Shown here: positions 37,375 to 47,997 of the stretch, piece after piece
How positions within the stretch are numbered: position 1 is the stretch's first letter
Layout: each line of letters opens with the position of its first letter
Origin: Virgibacillus litoralis
Lineage (GTDB): Bacteria > Bacillota > Bacilli > Bacillales > Amphibacillaceae
Direction of reading: 5' to 3'
Length of the DNA: 64,000 nucleotides
NCBI RefSeq assembly: GCF_017873675.1
Contig: NZ_JAGGKK010000013.1
Location: 57,116 to 121,115, forward strand
Position numbers and translations under genes: made by a program
Notes under the pieces: model-generated
Seen by the model: the letters and a program-made list of their open reading frames with translations, nothing else
Databases searched by the model: none
What the model was told of the DNA's origin: nothing

Positions 37375-40179
37375 ATGGATGAAAAATTTGTTGTGATTGA
37401 TCTGGAAACTACAGGTCATTTTCCGGCAGAACATGATAAAATTATCGAGGTTGGAATCGTTGTTATTCAAAATAATGAAATTACTGACGAATTTTCCAGC
37501 TTCTTTAATCCGAATATGCCAATTCCATCTTTTATAACAAATTTGACTGGTATAACTGATCATGATGTACAAGATGCCCCAATGTTTGAAGAAAAGGCTC
37601 AAGAAATTATTAATTTATTTGATAATAGCTATTTAATTGCTCATAATGTTCCTTTTGACTTAGGGTTTTTGAATGAGGAGCTGGCATCTAATGGTTATCG
37701 GCAACTAAGTAACTCGGTAATCGATACGGTTGAGCTTTCCCGTATGTTATATCCCAAGGCTCCCAGTTATAAATTGGGGCAATTGGCAGAGCACCTCCAA
37801 ATTATGCATAATGATCCACATCGAGCTTTGTCAGATGCATATGTGACAGCGAAATTGTTTTTAAAATTAAAGCAGAAGATAAATTCATTACCTTATGAAA
37901 CCGTTACGCATTTATTAAAGCTGGAAAAGATGCTAAAGTCAGACATATATAACTTGCTTTATGAACAACAGCAAGAGCTAGCTTTTTCTGTTTATGAAGA
38001 TGATGATATTGATACGTACAGAGGGTTGGCCTTTAAGTCAACAGATGAAACGAAACAAGATAAAAAAGATATCGAAACAGCTTTTGGAAATTTTCTTGAC
38101 GAAATTTATGAAAATGACGGTACAATGCACCAACAAATGCTTAATTATGAAAAAAGAGAAGGGCAACGTGAAATGTCCGAAAACGTCTACGATGCTTTTC
38201 GAATGAAAAATCACGCCTTAATTGAAGCAGAGACCGGAACGGGTAAAACGTTAGCCTATTTAATCCCTGCAATTTATGAGGCGGTATCAGAAAAAAAGAG
38301 AATTATTATTAGTACATATACAACTCAGCTACAATCCCAGTTAATGGATGAAGAGATTCCATTAATTCATAAACTGGTGCCAATTCCATTTAAGATAGCT
38401 TTGCTTAAAGGAAAACAACATTATATTAGCTTGGAAAAATTTGAACGTGCATTATCTTCAGAACAAGCAGATAACTATGATATAACGCTGACTAAGGCAA
38501 TGATACTTGTTTGGTTGACTGAAACAGTTACAGGGGATATCGATGAAATCCAGTTACCTTCAAGCGGTTACTTATTTTATAGAAAAGTATCAACAGATAC
38601 AGAAGGTTCAATTGATCCAACAAATCCTTGGTTTTCACGTTCGTATTATCAAAAAGCGCGTAAAAAAGCACAGCAGGCAGATATCTTGATAACGAACCAT
38701 GCATTATTATGTACTGATATGTTTAATGATTATCAATTATTACCCTCCTATGACAAGGCAATTATTGATGAAGCACATCATTTGGAAGAAACAGCTTCAA
38801 AACATTATGGTTTAAAGCTTGATTATGTCCATGTGCAGTATACATTAACGCAAATAGGTGATACAAATGATGGAAATTGGCTAGGTAAGCTACTTACAAA
38901 TTACCCTGCTAACAATAAAAGCTTTGCAGTGGATGAATGGGATAACATTTATAACAAAGCTAAATATGAGGTTGATGATTTATTCCGTATGCTTTTTCAG
39001 TATGTTATAGAACAAAAACAGAAGGAAAAATCATTAAGTGATATTGGAAGAATCCAGTATCGCTTTGATGAAGTAGAAAAAAATTCAGCACAATGGAATG
39101 TCATCATAGAAATGTCAACACGCTTGACATTCTATCTTAGAGATCTTATTCATTTGCTATCACAATTAAAACAATCTCTTTTAAAAGAAAAAGATATTGA
39201 TAAAAATAATTTGGAAGAACTAACCAGAATTATGGAAGCAATTCAATTGATTATTGATTCCCTTGAGCAATTGTTTTTATCGGATGAGGGAATTGCAAAT
39301 GTTAAATGGATGGAAATTGAGGCTTATGGAGCAAAAAACGCTGTATACCTATACAGTGAACCAACAGATATGTCTACATTGCTTTCAGAGGATTTCTTTA
39401 ATCAAAAACAAAGTATTATTCTTACAAGTGCTACATTGACAATGAAAAATTCATTTTCTTTTATTAAGAATCGGCTAGGACTGGAATCTGATCAAACGCT
39501 GACAACTAAAATTAATTCTCCATTCTCTTATGAGAATCAAGTGCAGTTAATGATTCCGGATGACTTTCCTGATATCAAACATGGAAACCTGGATGATTTT
39601 ATTTATTCCACATGTGAGGCCATTTTGTCGTTAGCACAAATAACAAATGGAAGAATGCTCGTGTTATTTACGTCCTATGACATGCTTAGAAAATCATATA
39701 ATTTGTTAAGAGAGACAATTGATATTAATAAATATATGCTAATTGCACAAGGTATTTCAAGCGGCAGCAGATCCCGATTAAAGAAGAATTTTCAAACGTT
39801 TGATCAGTCAATTTTGTTAGGAACAAGTTCCTTCTGGGAAGGTGTCGACATACCGGGCGATGATTTATCATGCCTAATGATTGTGCGTCTTCCATTCCAA
39901 CCGCCTAATCATCCGGTATACGAAGCAAAATCAAATCATTTAAAAGAAGAAGGTAAAAATGCTTTTTTTGAATTAGCATTACCTAATGCTGTTATTCGTT
40001 TTAAGCAAGGTTTTGGCAGGTTAATACGCTCATCTAATGACCGAGGTATTGTTTTTGTCTGTGATGCACGTATTATTAAAGCTCGATATGGAAAATATTT
40101 TACGGAGTCAATTCCCTCCGTCCCAACCACTTATAATTCTACCCAGGCACTAATGGACAAGGCAATGGATTGGTTTTAG
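37375..40179 (+). CDS. dinG: DinG-type exonuclease/helicase
   Basis: A 934-residue fusion of an N-terminal DEDD 3'-5' exonuclease (DLETTG at 8-13, AHNVPFD near 90) and a C-terminal XPD/DinG-like superfamily 2 domain. Walker A is AETGTGKT at 285-292 and the DEAH box is at 465-468. The firmicute DinG lacks the cysteine cluster of E. coli DinG, and none is seen here. The ATG follows ATAGGTGG. No terminator is seen before the repeat at 40251. Confidence 0.94.
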   Translation: MDEKFVVIDLETTGHFPAEHDKIIEVGIVVIQNNEITDEFSSFFNPNMPIPSFITNLTGITDHDVQDAPMFEEKAQEIINLFDNSYLIAHNVPFDLGFLNEELASNGYRQLSNSVIDTVELSRMLYPKAPSYKLGQLAEHLQIMHNDPHRALSDAYVTAKLFLKLKQKINSLPYETVTHLLKLEKMLKSDIYNLLYEQQQELAFSVYEDDDIDTYRGLAFKSTDETKQDKKDIETAFGNFLDEIYENDGTMHQQMLNYEKREGQREMSENVYDAFRMKNHALIEAETGTGKTLAYLIPAIYEAVSEKKRIIISTYTTQLQSQLMDEEIPLIHKLVPIPFKIALLKGKQHYISLEKFERALSSEQADNYDITLTKAMILVWLTETVTGDIDEIQLPSSGYLFYRKVSTDTEGSIDPTNPWFSRSYYQKARKKAQQADILITNHALLCTDMFNDYQLLPSYDKAIIDEAHHLEETASKHYGLKLDYVHVQYTLTQIGDTNDGNWLGKLLTNYPANNKSFAVDEWDNIYNKAKYEVDDLFRMLFQYVIEQKQKEKSLSDIGRIQYRFDEVEKNSAQWNVIIEMSTRLTFYLRDLIHLLSQLKQSLLKEKDIDKNNLEELTRIMEAIQLIIDSLEQLFLSDEGIANVKWMEIEAYGAKNAVYLYSEPTDMSTLLSEDFFNQKQSIILTSATLTMKNSFSFIKNRLGLESDQTLTTKINSPFSYENQVQLMIPDDFPDIKHGNLDDFIYSTCEAILSLAQITNGRMLVLFTSYDMLRKSYNLLRETIDINKYMLIAQGISSGSRSRLKKNFQTFDQSILLGTSSFWEGVDIPGDDLSCLMIVRLPFQPPNHPVYEAKSNHLKEEGKNAFFELALPNAVIRFKQGFGRLIRSSNDRGIVFVCDARIIKARYGKYFTESIPSVPTTYNSTQALMDKAMDWF

Positions 40180-40542
40180 TCATAGGTGAATAAGTGGACT
40201 GACGTGACATATTTAGATCATTATTAAATATTAGAAAACTTGACTTATGGTTAAACCTTAGTTGCACTGCGCTAAAACAGTAAGAAAGTATTTGTACGTT
40301 CTTAACGGCAAAAAATATACTGATGTACCAAGTGATACATCAGTATGATATGGTATGATATGGGATAGGAGATATTGTTGAAATAAATAAAAATAAAACA
40401 AATTTACACGAATGCTTGTTATACTATATATTGTAATTCATCCTATTTATTCAACGTTACCTATATTGTTCGCAAATACGAAGAACACTATGTGTAGTAA
40501 AATTTGATAAAACAAGTAGTATTTATTATTGGAGGGAAAACG
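40180..40542. other. Gap between dinG and ypmA position
   Basis: No gene is seen. It contains the third family D repeat (40251-40310), a GATACATCAG / CTGATGTACC-like inverted stretch just after it, and AT-rich DNA that probably holds the promoter of the ypmB-aspB group. Confidence 0.4.
40251..40310. repeat. Small palindromic repeat (family D), member 3
   Basis: CCTTAGTTGCACTGCGC is followed by CAGTAAGAAAGTATTTG and TTCTTAAC. The block order matches the members at 15783 and 23318, and GTAAGAA / TTCTTAAC arms can pair. Confidence 0.6.
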
Positions 40543-40638
40543 ATGGATAATAAATTGGAGACATCTAGTTGTTCTTCAGTTAATTATAAAATAGTTGGTT
40601 ACATTATTTCACCGTTTGTTGAGGCCAATGGAAAATAA
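40543..40638 (+). CDS. Short ORF at the ypmA position, possible remnant
   Basis: A 31-residue frame beginning MDNKLET, with a strong GGAGGG site 7 bases upstream. In B. subtilis the small protein gene ypmA (about 56 residues) lies here. The KIVGY segment near residue 16 resembles what I recall of YpmA, but the frame stops early and overlaps ypmB by 11 bases. It may be a truncated ypmA or a translated leader for ypmB. Confidence 0.4.
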   Translation: MDNKLETSSCSSVNYKIVGYIISPFVEANGK

Positions 40639-41161
40639 GCGTTATTCACGGCTTAACATACCTGATTGGCTTAAGTGGGTTTTTGCTGTAACATTACTTA
40701 TATTGATTGCTTGTTTTATTTATGGTATTTATTTATATAATGCTATTCAACAGGATAAAACATCATCATTTGAAGATGTGAAAGATGAAGTGATGGCAGA
40801 AACAGAAATAGTAACAATTGACAAAGTAAAAAGATTTCACGGTGATAAAGCTTATTATATAATTTATGGGGAAACAAACAACAACAAACAGAAAATAATT
40901 TACTATCCTTTTAGCAAAAATATTGAAGATATAACCATTGTAGATAAATCTGAAATAATTTCAGAAGAATCTATACGAAAAGGGTGGAATGAATCTTGCA
41001 AAAACTGTAATCTTTTTGATATTACTCCAGCATTAGTTGGTGATAAGCCATCATGGGAGATTACGTTTACAGATGATTCAAATCGATACGTTATTGATTA
41101 CTTATCCATTTATGATAGTACACGTATTGAACAATTCCGTTTTAACCATATGTTCAAATAG
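40628..41161 (+). CDS. ypmB: YpmB-like membrane-anchored protein (DUF5590)
   Basis: A 177-residue protein with one N-terminal membrane helix (about residues 16-37) and an extracellular domain with two PepSY-like halves, matching YpmB by position and topology. A pair of cysteines (SCKNCN) lies near residue 120. The function is unknown. The ATG at 40628 follows GAGG at 40621-40624. It precedes aspB by 12 bases, as in B. subtilis. Confidence 0.82.
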   Translation: MENKRYSRLNIPDWLKWVFAVTLLILIACFIYGIYLYNAIQQDKTSSFEDVKDEVMAETEIVTIDKVKRFHGDKAYYIIYGETNNNKQKIIYYPFSKNIEDITIVDKSEIISEESIRKGWNESCKNCNLFDITPALVGDKPSWEITFTDDSNRYVIDYLSIYDSTRIEQFRFNHMFK

Positions 41162-41173
41162 AAAGGTGATTAC

Positions 41174-42358
41174 ATGGATTTAGCAAAGAGAGTAAAAACA
41201 TTAACGCCATCATCAACATTAGCAATTACTGCAAAAGCAAAAGAACTTAAAAATCAAGGTCATGATGTTATTGGACTTGGAGCGGGTGAGCCAGACTTCA
41301 ATACGCCAGAATACATTATTAAGGCTGCTGAATCTGCAATGAAGAATGGTTTTACTAAATATACGCCATCTGGAGGTATTCTGGACCTTAGAGAAGCGAT
41401 TGTCAGCAAGTTTAAACAAGATAATGAGTTAGAATACTCAACAGACCAGATAATTGTCACAACAGGCGCGAAACATGCTTTATACACATTATTTCAAGTG
41501 ATACTCAATGAGGACGATGAAGTCATTGTTCCAGCACCATACTGGGTCAGTTATCCAGAACAAATTAAATTAGCTGGTGGGAAACCTATTGTCGTTGAAT
41601 CAGATGAAAAAAATAATTTCAAACTGACTCCAGAACAACTTGAATCGGCAATAACATCCAAAACAAAAGCATTTATCATAAATTCACCAAGTAATCCTAC
41701 TGGGATGATGTATGATGAAGAAGAACTGAAAAAGCTAGGAGAAATATGTTTAGAACACAATATCTTAATTGTGTCAGATGAAATTTATGAAAAATTAATC
41801 TATACCAGTGATAACCATGTTTCAATTGCTGCACTATCAGATCAGTTAAAACAACAGACAGTAATTGTCAATGGTGTATCGAAATCACATGCAATGACAG
41901 GTTGGAGAATAGGATATGCAGCAGGACCAAAGGAAATCATTAAAGCAATGACAAATTTAGCGTCTCATTCGACATCAAATCCTACATCAATTGCACAGTA
42001 TGCTGCGTTAGCAGCGTATAATACAAAGGAAGATCCAAATGAGGAAATGCGGTCTACTTTCAGTAATCGTCTTGAATTATTATTGGAATTATTGAATGAT
42101 ATCCCAGGCATCTCCTGTATTAGGCCAAAAGGTGCATTCTATCTGTTTCCAAATGTAATTGACGCAGTAAAAAGCAATGGATTTGAATCTGCTGATGAAT
42201 GGGTTACTGCATTACTTGAAGAAGAAAAAGTTGCACTAGTTCCTGGATCAGGGTTTGGGGCACCAAATAACGTACGTTTATCTTATGCAACATCAATTGA
42301 TTTATTAGAAGAAGCCGCAAAGCGAATCAAGCGTTTTGTGTTAAACCATCAATCATAG
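41174..42358 (+). CDS. aspB: Aspartate aminotransferase
   Basis: A 394-residue class I PLP aminotransferase, subgroup I-gamma, interconverting aspartate and oxaloacetate. The PLP lysine is K237 in [24 protein letters not shown] near residue 175 and the C-terminal RLSYA arginine (substrate carboxylate) are present. Ribosome binding site AAAGGTGA. asnS follows after 17 bases, linking aspartate supply and asparaginyl-tRNA synthesis as in B. subtilis. Confidence 0.95.
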   Translation: MDLAKRVKTLTPSSTLAITAKAKELKNQGHDVIGLGAGEPDFNTPEYIIKAAESAMKNGFTKYTPSGGILDLREAIVSKFKQDNELEYSTDQIIVTTGAKHALYTLFQVILNEDDEVIVPAPYWVSYPEQIKLAGGKPIVVESDEKNNFKLTPEQLESAITSKTKAFIINSPSNPTGMMYDEEELKKLGEICLEHNILIVSDEIYEKLIYTSDNHVSIAALSDQLKQQTVIVNGVSKSHAMTGWRIGYAAGPKEIIKAMTNLASHSTSNPTSIAQYAALAAYNTKEDPNEEMRSTFSNRLELLLELLNDIPGISCIRPKGAFYLFPNVIDAVKSNGFESADEWVTALLEEEKVALVPGSGFGAPNNVRLSYATSIDLLEEAAKRIKRFVLNHQS

Positions 42359-42375
42359 CAATGGAGGTAATTTTC

Positions 42376-43668
42376 TTGAAAACAACGATTTCGCAAGTAC
42401 CAAAATATGAAGGACAAGTAGTTACAATTGGAGCATGGCTTTCTAATAAACGGTCGAGTGGTAAAATTGCCTTTTTACAACTCAGGGATGGAACAGGTTT
42501 TATGCAAGCAGTAGTTGCCAAAAGCGATGTTGCAGAAGATATCTTTCAACTTGCCAAGAATATGACACAGGAATCATCAATGTACATAACAGGTAATATT
42601 GTGGAAGATAAAAGAAGCCCATTTGGATATGAGATGCAAGTTAGTGACATTAAATTGATTCAAGAAGCAGTTGATTATCCAATAACTCCAAAAGAGCATG
42701 GAACAGAATTTTTAATGGATCATCGTCATTTGTGGCTACGCTCAAAACGGCAACATTCAGTTATGAAAATAAGAAATGAAATTATACGTGCCACATACCA
42801 ATTTTTTAATGAAAATGGTTATGTAAAGGTCGATCCTCCAATTTTAACTGGGGCTTCAGCAGAAGGTACTACAGAGTTGTTCCATACGCAGTATTTTGAT
42901 GAAGAAGCTTACTTATCACAAAGTGGTCAGTTATATTTGGAAGCTGCAGCAATGGCACTGGGAAAAGTATTCTCATTTGGACCAACATTCCGTGCTGAGA
43001 AATCTAAAACAAGAAGACACTTAATTGAATTCTGGATGATTGAACCAGAGATGGCATTTATGGATCATAATGATAGTCTAGAGGTGCAAGAACAGTATGT
43101 GAGTTTTGTTGTTCAATCAGTACTTACAAATTGTAAACTCGAATTGGATACCCTTGAAAGGGATACATCTAAACTTGAAAAAATCAAAGCACCTTTCCCA
43201 AGGATCAGTTATGATGATGCTGTCGAGATGTTGAAGAATAAAGGGTTTGATGATGTTGAATGGGGAGTTGATTTTGGTGCCCCACACGAGACAGCAATCG
43301 CTGAAAGTTTCGATAAACCAGTTTTCATTACAAATTACCCGGCTGAAATAAAAGCATTTTATATGAAACCAGACCCAGAAAGATCAGACGTTGTTCTATG
43401 TGCTGATCTAATCGCTCCAGAAGGTTATGGAGAAATTATTGGCGGTTCTCAGCGTATTGATGATTTGGAATTAATGAAACAGCGATATGAAGAACATGAT
43501 TTAACTGGTCCGGCTTATAAATGGTATCTGGAATTACGTCAATATGGCAGCGTACCACACTCAGGATTTGGATTAGGTCTTGAAAGAACAGTTGCATGGC
43601 TGTCTGGTGTAGAACATGTGCGAGAGACTATACCATTCCCTAGATTATTAAACCGATTGTATCCTTAA
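42376..43668 (+). CDS. asnS: Asparaginyl-tRNA synthetase
   Basis: A 430-residue class IIb synthetase with an N-terminal OB-fold anticodon domain (about residues 1-100). The catalytic motifs are [21 protein letters not shown] (motif 2, about 214-234) and [13 protein letters not shown] (motif 3, near 400). The start is TTG at 42376, 8 bases after GGAGG; the ATG at 42361 precedes that site and is rejected. No T-box leader is seen. A terminator follows. Confidence 0.95.
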   Translation: MKTTISQVPKYEGQVVTIGAWLSNKRSSGKIAFLQLRDGTGFMQAVVAKSDVAEDIFQLAKNMTQESSMYITGNIVEDKRSPFGYEMQVSDIKLIQEAVDYPITPKEHGTEFLMDHRHLWLRSKRQHSVMKIRNEIIRATYQFFNENGYVKVDPPILTGASAEGTTELFHTQYFDEEAYLSQSGQLYLEAAAMALGKVFSFGPTFRAEKSKTRRHLIEFWMIEPEMAFMDHNDSLEVQEQYVSFVVQSVLTNCKLELDTLERDTSKLEKIKAPFPRISYDDAVEMLKNKGFDDVEWGVDFGAPHETAIAESFDKPVFITNYPAEIKAFYMKPDPERSDVVLCADLIAPEGYGEIIGGSQRIDDLELMKQRYEEHDLTGPAYKWYLELRQYGSVPHSGFGLGLERTVAWLSGVEHVRETIPFPRLLNRLYP

Positions 43669-43727
43669 TGAACTTGACAAACTATTCTGGTTATCCACAG
43701 AGTCTAAGTTTTGCACTATAATAATGT

Positions 43728-43763
43728 AAAAATCCCTTGCAGATGGATGGCAAGGGATTTTAT
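43728..43763 (+). terminator. Intrinsic terminator after asnS
   Basis: AAAATCCCTTGC / GCAAGGGATTTT arms with a 9-base loop. Confidence 0.88.
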
Positions 43764-43816
43764 AATCTTGATAAAATTAAATTCATGCTATACTGGGAAA
43801 TGAGGTGTTACACATA

Positions 43817-44509
43817 ATGAAGAAATCGATTTCATTTCAGGATATAATAACAAATCAACTGCAAATACCAATAAAATTACTTGATGACTATACATCATTG
43901 GGTCTAAATGAAAAAGAAATCATGCTTATTTTACAAGTACTTCGTTTCATGCAGGATAATAATGACTTTCCTACCCCTAATGACCTAGCATCACATTTAA
44001 CTTTTGATGAAAAGGAATGTGCAAATATTTTACGAAAGCTTATCCAAAAAAACTTTTTGTCAATAGAACAATTGAAAAATGAACAGGACCAATTAAGCGA
44101 AGTATACAGCTTAAACCCACTGTGGGAAAAATTATTTACAAAGGAAGAAGAGAAAGTAAGCACACAAGAAGATGGTACTATTTTTATTTTATTTGAGCAG
44201 GAATTTGGGAGACCATTGTCTCCGTTTGAAATCGAAATGATAAATACCTGGCTGGATGCAGATGAACTTAAACCAGCCTTAATTAAGGCTGCATTGCGAG
44301 AGTCTGTACTAATGGCTAAGCTAAATTTTAAATATATCGACCGAATTCTTCGAGACTGGCAAAAGAAAGGAATCCATACTGTTGAACAAGCTCGCCAGGC
44401 TAGTAAATCCTTTCATCAAAACCAAGCACAAACACAAAAACAAACTGATACCAATAAGAAACGCGATACATCTTTTTATTATAATTGGCTTGATGGGGAG
44501 GACAATTAA
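43817..44509 (+). CDS. dnaD: DNA replication initiation protein DnaD
   Basis: A 230-residue primosome protein that helps DnaB/DnaI load helicase at oriC and at restart sites. The N-terminal winged-helix domain covers about residues 1-110. The C-terminal DnaD domain has the EFGRPLSPFEIEMINTWLD motif near 123 and the YIDRILRDW helix near 174. ATG at 43817 follows GAGGTG. nth starts at the next base after its stop. Confidence 0.94.
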   Translation: MKKSISFQDIITNQLQIPIKLLDDYTSLGLNEKEIMLILQVLRFMQDNNDFPTPNDLASHLTFDEKECANILRKLIQKNFLSIEQLKNEQDQLSEVYSLNPLWEKLFTKEEEKVSTQEDGTIFILFEQEFGRPLSPFEIEMINTWLDADELKPALIKAALRESVLMAKLNFKYIDRILRDWQKKGIHTVEQARQASKSFHQNQAQTQKQTDTNKKRDTSFYYNWLDGEDN

Positions 44510-45169
44510 ATGCTAAATAAAAATCAAGTAAATTACTGTTTAGATGTGATGAAGGAAATGTATCCTCAAGCTGAGTGCGAACTCCGTCACTCCAACCCAT
44601 TTGAATTGGTAATCGCTGTATTATTATCTGCACAATGCACTGATGTACTTGTAAACAAAGTAACGGAACCTTTGTTTAAGAAATATAAAACACCAGAAGA
44701 TTATTTAGCTGTCTCATTGGAAGAATTGCAAAAGGATATAAAATCAATTGGTTTATATCGAAATAAGGCAAAAAATATTCGAAAGCTATGCCAAATGCTG
44801 ATCGATGATTATGGTGGAGAAGTACCTAAAACCAAAACTGAATTAATGAAACTTGCAGGAGTAGGACGAAAAACTGCAAATGTAGTAGCTTCTGTTGCAT
44901 TTAGAGAACCAGCGATAGCTGTAGATACACATGTAGAGCGCGTTGCTAAAAGGCTGGCGATCTGTCGGTGGAAGGATTCGGTGTTGGAAGTTGAACAAAC
45001 ATTAATGAAGAAGGTCCCAAAAGATGAGTGGGCTGATACACATCATCGAATGATATTTTTTGGCAGATATCACTGTAAAGCAAGAAATCCGCAATGCCCG
45101 GAATGTCCGTTACTGGAACTTTGCAGGGAAGGGCAGAAACGGATGAAAAAGGCTGAAATGATTGATTAA
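44510..45169 (+). CDS. nth: Endonuclease III
   Basis: A 219-residue DNA glycosylase/AP lyase that removes oxidised pyrimidines. The helix-hairpin-helix is LAGVGRKTANVV with catalytic K121, and D139 is in AVDTHVERV. A 4Fe-4S cluster is bound by C189, C196, C199 and C205. It directly abuts dnaD. The small gene ypoC, which follows nth in B. subtilis, is missing. It faces ponA across a shared terminator. Confidence 0.96.
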   Translation: MLNKNQVNYCLDVMKEMYPQAECELRHSNPFELVIAVLLSAQCTDVLVNKVTEPLFKKYKTPEDYLAVSLEELQKDIKSIGLYRNKAKNIRKLCQMLIDDYGGEVPKTKTELMKLAGVGRKTANVVASVAFREPAIAVDTHVERVAKRLAICRWKDSVLEVEQTLMKKVPKDEWADTHHRMIFFGRYHCKARNPQCPECPLLELCREGQKRMKKAEMID

Positions 45170-45190
45170 CAAACATAATAATAGAGACTT

Positions 45191-45229
45191 AAAAAGAGGC
45201 AACCTTCAATGAAGAAGGTTGCCTCTTTA
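45191..45229. terminator. Bidirectional terminator between nth and ponA
   Basis: AAAGAGGCAACCTTC / GAAGGTTGCCTCTTT is nearly perfect and serves convergent genes. Confidence 0.92.
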
Positions 45230-45234
45230 ACTAA

Positions 45235-47979
45235 TTAGTTATTTTGTTCATCATCGGCGCCACCGTCATTTTCATTACCGGTGCCACCACCACCGTCATC
45301 GCCCGGTTCATCCGATTCACCTTCAACAGTAGCTTGAGCGCTGCTGGAATCTCCTCTGACTCCCTGATTAGCCCCATTTTGACCAATAGGTGTAACGGTA
45401 ATGGTATAAGACCCAGGCGGGGCATCTTCAATTACAATACCCATGGATTCAACAGTTTGCCTATTAACCTCACTGCCATCTTGTGTGACAACCACTTCAA
45501 AACGTGCTGGTGGTCCATTATATCCCCAAGATACATCAACAGTCGAGCCAGACACTGAAGCGCTCAGATCACTAACTGAAGGTATATTACCTTCACCATT
45601 TTCTTCCTCTTCTTCGTCTTCTTCTTCCTCAGGAACTTTAACTGACGCTGTTTTTGGTTCACTTGAGTTAGCTTCTGTTTCATTACTAACAGCCACAACC
45701 TGTATTTCATATTCAGAACCAGGTTCGACATTTGAAATTTCAATTGATGTTTCTTCGGTGGAAGATAAGCTTTGCATTTCTCCACCATCAACACTTGCAC
45801 TCACTTCAAATGAAACATCCTCATCTGAATTATACTTCCATTCAGCCTGTATAGTATTGGACTCTTTATCAAAAGAAGCCTTTAGACCTTCAACAGGATC
45901 TAATTGATCATATTTTTCAGATGTGTCAGTCGGTTCATTACCTTTAACAAATAGTTCTGTCACAATCTCCGAATCTGGTGTGAAGTCACTTGGAAGCTTA
46001 GCAGGTCTAGATCCCTCTTCAACAGCAACCTCTACGACAGAATCTGGTTTTGTAAAGTCTGGTGTCTCCTTATCTTTGGATAACTCTGTCATCGTATTTT
46101 TAAATAATGCATGCGGTATTTTTGTGTCAGAAATACCAATATTATTATTATTGTAACCAGTCCAAATGGAGATAGTATAATTCGTGCTATATCCACTAAA
46201 CCAAGAATCTGGAGAACCTTCTACATCATCGCGGTTTGTTGTTCCGGTTTTACCTGCTACAGGCAGTCCTGGTACATTGGCTAATTTACCAGTACCTTCT
46301 GTAACAACATTTTTCAACATATCTGTAATCATATAAGCAGTATAGTCAGACATCGCCGGTTTAGGCTCGGGCTTTAAATCGACAGTTTTTCCTGTGTCTG
46401 GAAACTCTACTTTTGTGACAGCATAAGGCTCATTGTAGATACCTTCATTTGCAAAAGCTCGATACGCACCAGCTAATTTCGTTGGATTCGTACCTGAGGA
46501 TCCACCAATAGAATCAGTTAATTGTATTTCATCATTTTCAAATTCAATACCTAACCCTTTTGCGAATTCTTTTGCCGTACCTCTGCCAACTTCTTCAAAT
46601 GTTTTAGCAGCAGGAACATTCAACGATTGCTCTAAAGCGAAGCGCATTGATACCCAATCGTAATAATGACCGTTGTTCACCCAAGTGTTTATTTGATCAT
46701 CTGTACCAGCTATATCAAATGGACCATCATCATTTAATTGATGATATGTTGACCATTTTTTGTTTTCAATTGCTGGACCATAGTCAATTATCGGTTTGAA
46801 TGTTGACCCGGGCTGACGGCTAATATCAGTTGCGTAATTTAAACCATCGTTCTCTAGACCGCCGCGTGCACCACCGATTGCTCGGATAGCCCCAGTTTTT
46901 GTATCCAGGACAGTCATACCTGCTTGCAGTTTGACCTTATCACCATCAGGGTTTGCAGGGTCTGTAACAGGTTCTGGATAATTAATCGGGTTATCCTCAC
47001 TGTCTGATAATAAAAATTCAACATATTCTTGTGCATCTGTATCAATAGTTGTATGAATTTTCAAACCATCCGTATAAATATCCGCGCCATCTACTTTTTC
47101 TTCAACTTCATCGCGTACTTTTTGGAGGAACGCTTGATATGGAGTTGTGTCAGGCTGATCGCCAGCTAATAGTGAAGGGATATCAACTTCCCTCGCTTTA
47201 TCAGCTTGTTTCTGCGATATTTTTCCATGCTGAACCATTAGACTTAAAACGGTATTCATACGTTTTTTCATTAATTCAGGATTTTTGTATGGATTATATG
47301 CTGATGGCCTTTGCGGCAACCCAGCTAATATTGCAGCTTCTGGCAAATTAAGCTTGCTTAAGTCAGTTTTACCAAAATATAATTCAGCCGCTTTGGCAAC
47401 GCCGTAAGCACCATTACCATAATAAATTTTGTTTAAATACATCTCTAAAATTTGTTCTTTTGAATATTCCTGTTCCAGTTTTAAAGCTAACCATTGTTCT
47501 TGAACTTTAATGCTAACTTTCTTTTCAGGTGATAAAAAAGATTTCTCAACTACTTGTTGGGTAATTGTACTGGCACCTTCAGAACCAAATCCATTGGTAA
47601 CATTAGCTATTATAGCTCCACCGATACGCCATATATCAATTCCAGGGTGTTCATAGAATCTTGAATCTTCTGTAGCAATAACAGAATCCTCTAAAACATC
47701 GGGAATTTCATTATACTCGACCTTCGTGCGTTGCTCTGCGCCTAAATCGGCAAATAATTCTCCATCTTTATCATATATTTTTGATGAAAATGGGATGGAT
47801 AATTTAGACGCATCAATTTCAGGAGCCGTAGCAATATAATAGGTAAATAGTGCACCTACACCAATACCGATTGCTAGAACTGCAATACCTGTTATTAATA
47901 ATATCTTTTTCCATAATGGTTTCTTTTTTGATTGTTTTTGTTTTCTTCTTGCTGTACGAGACTGGCCTTTTTCTGCCAT
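45235..47979 (-). CDS. ponA: Penicillin-binding protein 1A/1B
   Basis: A 914-residue bifunctional peptidoglycan synthase. Order: basic cytoplasmic tail, one membrane helix (about 24-50), GT51 glycosyltransferase domain (EDSRFYEHPGID near 103), transpeptidase domain with S392-x-x-K395 (STFK), SLN and KTG at 577-579. Two fibronectin type III-like modules follow (about 690-780 and 798-880), then an Asp/Gly/Glu-rich tail. The total equals the B. subtilis PonA length. It lies 18 bases after recU, forming the conserved recU-ponA operon. Confidence 0.95.
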   Translation of the reverse strand: MAEKGQSRTARRKQKQSKKKPLWKKILLITGIAVLAIGIGVGALFTYYIATAPEIDASKLSIPFSSKIYDKDGELFADLGAEQRTKVEYNEIPDVLEDSVIATEDSRFYEHPGIDIWRIGGAIIANVTNGFGSEGASTITQQVVEKSFLSPEKKVSIKVQEQWLALKLEQEYSKEQILEMYLNKIYYGNGAYGVAKAAELYFGKTDLSKLNLPEAAILAGLPQRPSAYNPYKNPELMKKRMNTVLSLMVQHGKISQKQADKAREVDIPSLLAGDQPDTTPYQAFLQKVRDEVEEKVDGADIYTDGLKIHTTIDTDAQEYVEFLLSDSEDNPINYPEPVTDPANPDGDKVKLQAGMTVLDTKTGAIRAIGGARGGLENDGLNYATDISRQPGSTFKPIIDYGPAIENKKWSTYHQLNDDGPFDIAGTDDQINTWVNNGHYYDWVSMRFALEQSLNVPAAKTFEEVGRGTAKEFAKGLGIEFENDEIQLTDSIGGSSGTNPTKLAGAYRAFANEGIYNEPYAVTKVEFPDTGKTVDLKPEPKPAMSDYTAYMITDMLKNVVTEGTGKLANVPGLPVAGKTGTTNRDDVEGSPDSWFSGYSTNYTISIWTGYNNNNIGISDTKIPHALFKNTMTELSKDKETPDFTKPDSVVEVAVEEGSRPAKLPSDFTPDSEIVTELFVKGNEPTDTSEKYDQLDPVEGLKASFDKESNTIQAEWKYNSDEDVSFEVSASVDGGEMQSLSSTEETSIEISNVEPGSEYEIQVVAVSNETEANSSEPKTASVKVPEEEEDEEEEENGEGNIPSVSDLSASVSGSTVDVSWGYNGPPARFEVVVTQDGSEVNRQTVESMGIVIEDAPPGSYTITVTPIGQNGANQGVRGDSSSAQATVEGESDEPGDDGGGGTGNENDGGADDEQNN

Positions 47980-47997
47980 AGCTCATCTTCCTCCAAT

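Noticed and set aside
36994..37602. 202-codon minus-strand ORF across panD and dinG
   Set aside because: It overlaps two well-supported genes and the panD terminator, and resembles no family I know.
42280..42375. T-box or other riboswitch before asnS
   Set aside because: asnS begins 17 bases after aspB; there is no room for a leader and no T-box sequence was seen upstream of aspB.
45235..45330. Frameshift or contamination in the Asp/Gly/Asn-rich end of ponA
   Set aside because: The frame is open, the total length equals that of Bacillus PonA, and such tails are common in this protein.
45443..45907. 154-codon plus-strand ORF over the end of ponA
   Set aside because: It is the complement of the low-complexity fibronectin/acidic tail of PonA, giving a Ser-rich shadow.
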